Source: UBA4732 sp002404095 (GTDB taxonomy: Bacteria > Planctomycetota > Planctomycetia > Gemmatales > Gemmataceae). Taken from it: a stretch of DNA of 64,000 nt. Each line of letters starts with the position of its first letter. The first letter of the stretch is position 1. The position numbers and the translations under genes were made by a program. The DNA is taken from assembly GCA_036783645.1 (NCBI GenBank), contig DAIPWT010000008.1, forward strand, positions 1-64,000. Reading direction: 5' to 3'. Positions 60,019 through 64,000 of this stretch are shown here, in pieces. The notes beneath the pieces are model-generated. The model was given only the letters and a program-made list of their open reading frames with translations. It ran no database searches and was not told the origin of the DNA.

Positions 60019-60740
60019 AGATCAATCTGCCCGAAATCTGTCACGACGGGATGTGCATGTCCCGCCGTCACCGGCGCATTGCCCGGGCGCACGACAAGGC
60101 CCGTCCGCATCCCCGCTTCCGCCGCGGCGTCCAACTCCTGCCGCACATCGCTGAGAAAAAGGATCGCCGTAGTCGGCAGCTTCATGTCGGCGGCGATGCG
60201 GCGATAGCTCTCCGCCTCGCGCTTGGGGCCGGTGGTCGTATCGTAATGGCCGTGAAAGAGAGGGAGCAGATCGCCAGCGTCGGTGTGCGCAAAAAACACC
60301 TTCTGCGCCGCCACGCTGCCTGACGAGAAAATGCGTAGGTCCATTCCCTGTTCGGCCCAGCACCGCAAGGCCGGCGCTACGTCGGGATAGACGTGCGACG
60401 TAAGCCGGCCCGCCGCGTAGCCTTCTTGCCAGATCAGCCCTTGAAGTTCCTTCAAGCCCGTCGCCTTCTCGTCGCCGTCCATGAGACGGATCGCCTCGGC
60501 GGCGACGCTCTCCGGCGTGGCATGATCTCCCTCTGTTGTGGCACGGTCTCCTGACCGTGCCACCGCGTCGCGCGCAATCATCTCACAGGCGCGAGCGACA
60601 TCGGGATCACCCCAGCGGCGGCGTAGGAAATCCGTCAATTCGCGGCGGGCGAAAGGAAACAGCACTTCGTAGACGAACTGCACCGACGAGGTCGTACCCT
60701 CAATGTCGAGCAGGACGGCGCGCAAACCGGACGCGATCAT
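60006..60740 (-). CDS. mtnC: 2,3-diketo-5-methylthio-1-phosphopentane phosphatase (enolase-phosphatase E1)
   Basis: 244 residues of the HAD superfamily, acting in methionine salvage. Motif I is L-L-D-I-E-G-T-T with Asp12 and Glu14, the motif of the E1 branch; later F-S-S-G-S-V and a final F-L-S-D-V fit. The ATG at 60738-60740 overlaps the stop of mtnD by ATGA, giving translational coupling. Residues 60-68 (V-A-R-S-G-D-R-A-T) are encoded by a palindromic repeat and would be absent from most relatives (check by alignment). Confidence 0.93.
   Translation of the reverse strand: MIASGLRAVLLDIEGTTSSVQFVYEVLFPFARRELTDFLRRRWGDPDVARACEMIARDAVARSGDRATTEGDHATPESVAAEAIRLMDGDEKATGLKELQGLIWQEGYAAGRLTSHVYPDVAPALRCWAEQGMDLRIFSSGSVAAQKVFFAHTDAGDLLPLFHGHYDTTTGPKREAESYRRIAADMKLPTTAILFLSDVRQELDAAAEAGMRTGLVVRPGNAPVTAGHAHPVVTDFGQIDLQRL
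60538..60563. repeat. Coding palindrome in mtnC
   Basis: GTGGCACGGTC (60538-60548) pairs perfectly with GACCGTGCCAC (60553-60563) around TCCT. It is in frame in mtnC, adding about 9 residues to a loop after the second helix. Confidence 0.9.
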
Positions 60741-61315
60741 ATTGGCACCACCGACGGCTTCGTCTCGGCGACGACGTAAGCCGGACTCCAGCAGACCGGC
60801 GTGTAGCGTGCGTGCGCGCTGCCGTCGATGTAGGCGGGCGTCCAGCCGGTCTTGTCCTGAAAGAGACGGATGGCCCGGATCGTGCGGTCGGCGCACAGGT
60901 CGAACCAATGCTTCGTGCCCAACGGCACATTGATAAGGTCGCCGGCCTCGACCTGGATGGCGAAGACGGGGCCGTTGTCCGGGTGAATGTGGAACAATCC
61001 GCGTCCCTTAAGGATGAAACGCACTTCGTTCTCGGAGTGCGTATGCTCCGAGCGGAAGCGCTCCAGCATCGCGTCCAGGCCGGGCGTCTCCGGCGATACG
61101 TTGATTACGTCGGCCGTGACGTAGCCGCCCTCGGCCTTGAGGCGGTCGATCTCCGGCGCGTACGCGGCCAGGATGGCCTCGGGCGCGGCGTCGGGGCTGA
61201 CGCGATCCTCCAGCGGCCAGCGTTCGTGATAGATGCCGAACGGGGCCAGGAAGGCGGAAATCTCTTTCGGGTCGTCCAGCCGGCGTTTCTCGTCCGGCAC
61301 GATGATGTAAGCCAT
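60737..61315 (-). CDS. mtnD: Acireductone dioxygenase
   Basis: 192 residues of the cupin ARD family, converting 1,2-dihydroxy-5-methylthiopent-1-en-3-one to the keto acid precursor of methionine. Metal ligands are H91, H93 and E97 (E-H-T-H-S-E-N-E) and H136 (G-T-K-H-W-F). GAGG lies five bases before the ATG at 61313-61315. It forms a two-gene operon with mtnC. Other salvage genes (mtnA, mtnB) are not in the window. Confidence 0.95.
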   Translation of the reverse strand: MAYIIVPDEKRRLDDPKEISAFLAPFGIYHERWPLEDRVSPDAAPEAILAAYAPEIDRLKAEGGYVTADVINVSPETPGLDAMLERFRSEHTHSENEVRFILKGRGLFHIHPDNGPVFAIQVEAGDLINVPLGTKHWFDLCADRTIRAIRLFQDKTGWTPAYIDGSAHARYTPVCWSPAYVVAETKPSVVPI

Positions 61316-61446
61316 GGGAACCTCATTTTTCTTATGGGTCGAAACCCGCGAACTTGTTCGCTTCTCCCGTACTTAAAGTGTATAGAGTGGAGGTGTAGGT
61401 TACAGATATTTCGGGAAAGGGGCAGCGGCCGGATGGGAGGTTTGAT

Positions 61447-61743
61447 ATGGCTCGAACAAAGAACTTTGCCGATGTGATTCGGTCTGAAATGGCTGCTGAT
61501 CCCGCGCTCGCCAAAGCAATCGAAGACGAGTCCCTTAACGCGGACATCGCAATGAAGGTCTACAAACTCCGCGTGGAAGCCGGTCTGACGCAAAAGGGAC
61601 TTGCCGATCTTGTTGGGACTCGACAGTCCGTAATCTCTCGCATCGAAGACGCCGACTATGGCGGGCACTCTCTGCGCTTGCTAACGAAGATCGCGAGCGC
61701 CTTAAACAAAAACCTCTGTATTGAGTTCGCGGATAGAGGATAA
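61447..61743 (+). CDS. XRE-type helix-turn-helix regulator
   Basis: 98 residues. The C-terminal half has the HTH-XRE pattern L-T-Q-K-G-L-A-D-L-V-G-T-R-Q-S-V-I-S-R-I-E with a recognition helix, and the N-terminal helix is acidic. It resembles antitoxin-type regulators of the HigA style, but no RelE-like toxin gene lies on either side. A GGGAGG box precedes the ATG. Confidence 0.85.
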   Translation: MARTKNFADVIRSEMAADPALAKAIEDESLNADIAMKVYKLRVEAGLTQKGLADLVGTRQSVISRIEDADYGGHSLRLLTKIASALNKNLCIEFADRG

Positions 61744-61776
61744 GCGAATCGGCCTACGTCGCGGGAGAGTTGAATC

Positions 61777-62076
61777 ATGTCTTTGACTCGTGTGGCAGGG
61801 ATCATAGCCGCCGCCTTTGGCACCCTATTCCTCCTTTACCTCTTCATAGGGAACTCCATGCTCCCTCCCGAATTGACCGGGGCGGCATGGTGGGCCGCGG
61901 TGCTTCGGGCAATGGTTTCACCTGGGGCCATCGCGGGCACGGCGATAGGGATCACATTGGTAGTGGGCGGAATTCTACTCATGCTCCGACGGTCCCCGTC
62001 GCGCTCATCATTCGTTTCCATAGCGGCGGCGGCCGTGATCGCCGTTCTCATCCTTCTGGTCATCATCTTAAGTTAG
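61777..62076 (+). CDS. Small three-helix membrane protein
   Basis: 99 residues with three hydrophobic helices (start I-I-A-A-A-F-G-T-L-F-L-L, middle and a strongly hydrophobic C-terminal end I-L-L-V-I-I-L). It begins 33 bases after the XRE gene with GGGAGAG upstream, so both may be co-transcribed. No family recognised. Confidence 0.65.
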   Translation: MSLTRVAGIIAAAFGTLFLLYLFIGNSMLPPELTGAAWWAAVLRAMVSPGAIAGTAIGITLVVGGILLMLRRSPSRSSFVSIAAAAVIAVLILLVIILS

Positions 62077-62110
62077 CGGAGCGTCATCGGAGCCGGCGAG
62101 TAAAAGACGA

Positions 62111-62136
62111 GAGCCGCCCGTGGGGACGGGCGGCTC
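62111..62136. terminator. Strong 11-bp hairpin terminator
   Basis: GAGCCGCCCGT pairs with ACGGGCGGCTC around a GGGG loop, placed 35 bases after the stop of the membrane-protein gene. No U-run follows. Confidence 0.65.
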
Positions 62137-62535
62137 GGGTGATAGGGTCTTTGAATTGGGTCTGGCGGGAGGGGGATAGGAGAAGCAGCGTGTCGGCGCC
62201 CGGTTGGCGTCGATCCGGCAAGGCTCTGGATCAGGAGGACGGGATCGCCTCCTGAAGCCTATCCGGTCACTTAGGGACGGTTGTTCCGTACCAGCCGTCC
62301 GAGCGTCCCGACCGCCGCTTCGCGTTCTTGATCGGGTCGTGAGTGAGTAAAGCATTCGCCGTGCCAGAAATATCGCCGACCGCGCCGATTTCTCTTCAAC
62401 TGCTTGAAATCACGGGACTTGACGCCGATAATCCATCCAGACGCCAGGCGTCAAACTCGACGCGGTTTGTAAAAAGGTTAGAACGGTTGTAACTGTCGCC
62501 GATGGAATCGTCGGCGTTTGTGGAAAACTCTTCCC
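62137..62535. other. 399-base intergenic region before rhaB
   Basis: No gene recognised. A small hairpin GACGCC/GGCGTC sits at 62440-62452, and the stretch upstream of 62536 is AT-richer, likely carrying the promoter. Confidence 0.5.
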
Positions 62536-64000
62536 ATGACCAAACTCCTTGCCTTTGACCTCGGCGCCGAGAGCGGCCGTGCCGTGCTGGGGCATTTCGA
62601 CGGCCGACAACTCCGTCTCGAAGTTCTAACACGGTTCGCCAACGAGCCAGTGCGGACGCTCGACGCCCTCCACTGGGACGTGCTGCGACTGCATCACGAT
62701 ATGCTGGCCGGGATGCGCCTGTGCGCCGCCGAACACGGCGGCGCCGATGGCGTCGGCGTCGATACATGGGGCGTCGATTTTGCGCTGCTCGGCCGCAGCG
62801 GCGAGCTGCTGGGCAACCCGCGCCACTATCGCGATCGGCATACCGAAGGCGTCATGGAACGCGCCTTCGCCGTCATGCCGCGCCAGGAGCTATTTCGGCA
62901 AACGGGCATCCAGTTTATGCGCTTTAACTCGCTGTTCCAGTTGCTGGCGCTAAAGCGCGACGATTCGCCGCTGCTGGAAGCGGCCGAAACGCTGCTGTTC
63001 ATGCCCGACCTGTTCCACTATTTCTTCACCGGCGAAAAAGTGAACGAATACACCGACGCCAGCACCAGCCAGATGCTCGACCCTGCCACGCGGACCTGGG
63101 CGGCCGGCCTGCTCCGCGCGTTCGGATTACCGGAGTGCATTCAAGGAAGGATCGTGCAGCCGGGCACGGTGTTGGGGCCGTTGCATCGCACGGTGGCGGA
63201 CGATACGGGCTTGATAGGGACGAAAGTGGTGGCGCCGGCGACGCACGATACGGCGGCGGCGGTGGCGGGGGTGCCGGCGCAGGGCGATGCGTGGGCGTAC
63301 ATCAGTTCGGGTACATGGTCGCTGATGGGCGTGGAACTAGCAGAGCCGCAGGTCAACGAGGAGACGCTCGCGGCCAACTTCACCAATGAAGGCGGCGTAG
63401 GCGGCACAGTGCGGCTCTTAAAGAACATTATGGGTTTGTGGTTGGTGCAGGAGTGTCGGCGCGCCTGGGAGCGGATCGGCATGACCTACAGCTACGAAGC
63501 GCTGATGCGGTTGGCGGAAAAGGCGCCGCCGTTCGTCAGCGTGGTGAATCCCAACGACGATTCGTTCCTCTTGCCGGCCAACATGCCGGAGGCGTTGGCC
63601 GCTTATTGCCGGCGGACGGGGCAGCCGGCGCCGGCCGATCCGGGGGCGACGGTGCGCTGCGCGCTGGAGAGTCTGGCGCTATGCTATCGGTGGGTGCTGG
63701 AGCGATTGGAGGGGCTGACGGGCAAGCGGTTGGAGGCGATCCACATCGTTGGCGGCGGTTGTCAGAACGTCTTACTGAATCAGCTGACGGCGGACGCCTG
63801 CGACCGGCCGGTGTTGGCCGGCCCGGTGGAGGCAACGGCCATCGGCAACGTGCTGACGCAGGCCATCGGCCTCGGCGTTCTCGGCTCGTTGGCCGACGCG
63901 CGTGAGGTAGTGCGGCGGTCGTTCGAGGTGCGCACCTTCGAGCCGCGGAACGCCGACGCCTGGCAAGGGCCGTATGCTCACTTTCAATCGCTTCGCGGCG
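62536..64000 (+). CDS. rhaB: Rhamnulokinase, 3' end outside the window
   Basis: FGGY-family sugar kinase phosphorylating L-rhamnulose. The ATG at 62536 opens a frame with no stop up to the window end (488 codons), close to the family's usual length of about 490. Signatures include F-D-L-G-A-E-S-G-R at the start, V-D-T-W-G-V-D-F-A, H-Y-R-D-R-H-T, a Thr/Asp-rich D-T-A-A-A-V-A and the ATP-binding I-S-S-G-T-W-S-L. The final residues (W-Q-G-P-Y-A-H-F) match near C-terminal rhamnulokinases. Other rhamnose genes may lie just beyond the window. Confidence 0.93.
   Translation, partial: MTKLLAFDLGAESGRAVLGHFDGRQLRLEVLTRFANEPVRTLDALHWDVLRLHHDMLAGMRLCAAEHGGADGVGVDTWGVDFALLGRSGELLGNPRHYRDRHTEGVMERAFAVMPRQELFRQTGIQFMRFNSLFQLLALKRDDSPLLEAAETLLFMPDLFHYFFTGEKVNEYTDASTSQMLDPATRTWAAGLLRAFGLPECIQGRIVQPGTVLGPLHRTVADDTGLIGTKVVAPATHDTAAAVAGVPAQGDAWAYISSGTWSLMGVELAEPQVNEETLAANFTNEGGVGGTVRLLKNIMGLWLVQECRRAWERIGMTYSYEALMRLAEKAPPFVSVVNPNDDSFLLPANMPEALAAYCRRTGQPAPADPGATVRCALESLALCYRWVLERLEGLTGKRLEAIHIVGGGCQNVLLNQLTADACDRPVLAGPVEATAIGNVLTQAIGLGVLGSLADAREVVRRSFEVRTFEPRNADAWQGPYAHFQSLRG

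Noticed and set aside
61447..62076. Toxin-antitoxin pair (XRE antitoxin with a small membrane toxin)
   Set aside because: The neighbour has three helices and no match to known toxins, and no RelE/HigB-like gene is present; regulator plus membrane protein is as far as the sequence goes.
1..64000. tRNA, rRNA and riboswitch genes
   Set aside because: No cloverleaf, rRNA motif or known riboswitch core was recognised on reading; a covariance-model search would be needed to be sure.

Overview
The window looks like a chromosomal piece of a planctomycete, probably a Gemmatales/Gemmataceae-like lineage and possibly from a draft or metagenome assembly because a run of ten N sits at 36476-36485. The evidence is high GC, two DUF1559 prepilin-like proteins, TIGR03000-type small-domain proteins (one Cys/Gly-rich), a serine/threonine kinase fused to a WD40-like propeller, a Tat-exported Gfo/Idh/MocA oxidoreductase, DUF1573 and PQQ-like secreted propellers, an exported protein with an LEPR-type N-terminal motif, and an ECF-type sigma factor. 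No rRNA, tRNA, CRISPR array or intact transposase was recognised.

Layout. 1-7610: a heavy-metal (Cu/Ag-type) RND efflux block: a 5'-truncated TIGR03000/metal-binding protein, a Met/His-rich CusB-like adaptor, a small membrane protein and a CusA/CzcA pump on the plus strand, facing a membrane protein and a TolC-like channel on the minus strand. 7763-16781: oxidoreductase, enolase-superfamily dehydratase, a cationic amino-acid permease with a large coiled-coil insertion, dtd, a VWA protein, small lipoproteins, a free-standing E2-like acyltransferase domain and a CAP-domain protein. 17120-22886: exported GH2 glycosidase, PHP phosphoesterase, psuG, PPP-type phosphatase and a Cys/Gly-rich TIGR03000 protein. 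23175-33687 (minus): kinase-propeller, a Uma2 nuclease sitting between two copies of the 3' end of a cytochrome gene, a 1290-residue multiheme cytochrome fused to an LVIVD-type propeller, and a large outer-membrane barrel. 33980-42502: exported GlcG/HbpS-repeat protein, GT2, DUF1559, then a MauE-thioredoxin fusion, a DUF1573 protein, a secreted 12-cysteine protein and an anchored protein that look like one unit. 42766-56161: GT39-type transferase, LRR lipoprotein, SDR, PDH E2, a fused E1alpha-E1beta, a second DUF1559 protein, sigma factor, hydroxyacid dehydrogenase and MFS transporter. 56278-64000: PQQ/NHL propellers, SGNH-like protein, mtnD-mtnC, an XRE regulator, and the start of rhamnulokinase.

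The most striking cross-cutting feature is the density of long palindromic repeats. At least a dozen were found, many with perfect 20-29 bp arms, in several recurring families. Five lie inside reading frames and are translated in frame: the E2 linker, the E1alpha-E1beta linker, mtnC, the 3' end of a GT2 gene including its stop codon, and the N-terminus of the LEPR protein. This resembles the coding palindromic elements known from Rickettsia (RPEs), but the families here are unrelated in sequence as far as I can see.

Two gene groups deserve experimental interest: the barrel plus decaheme-like cytochrome/propeller pair (a possible outer-membrane electron conduit), and the MauE-Trx/DUF1573/12-Cys secreted-protein unit (a possible disulfide-dependent maturation system). 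Both functional readings are inference from domain content and gene order.
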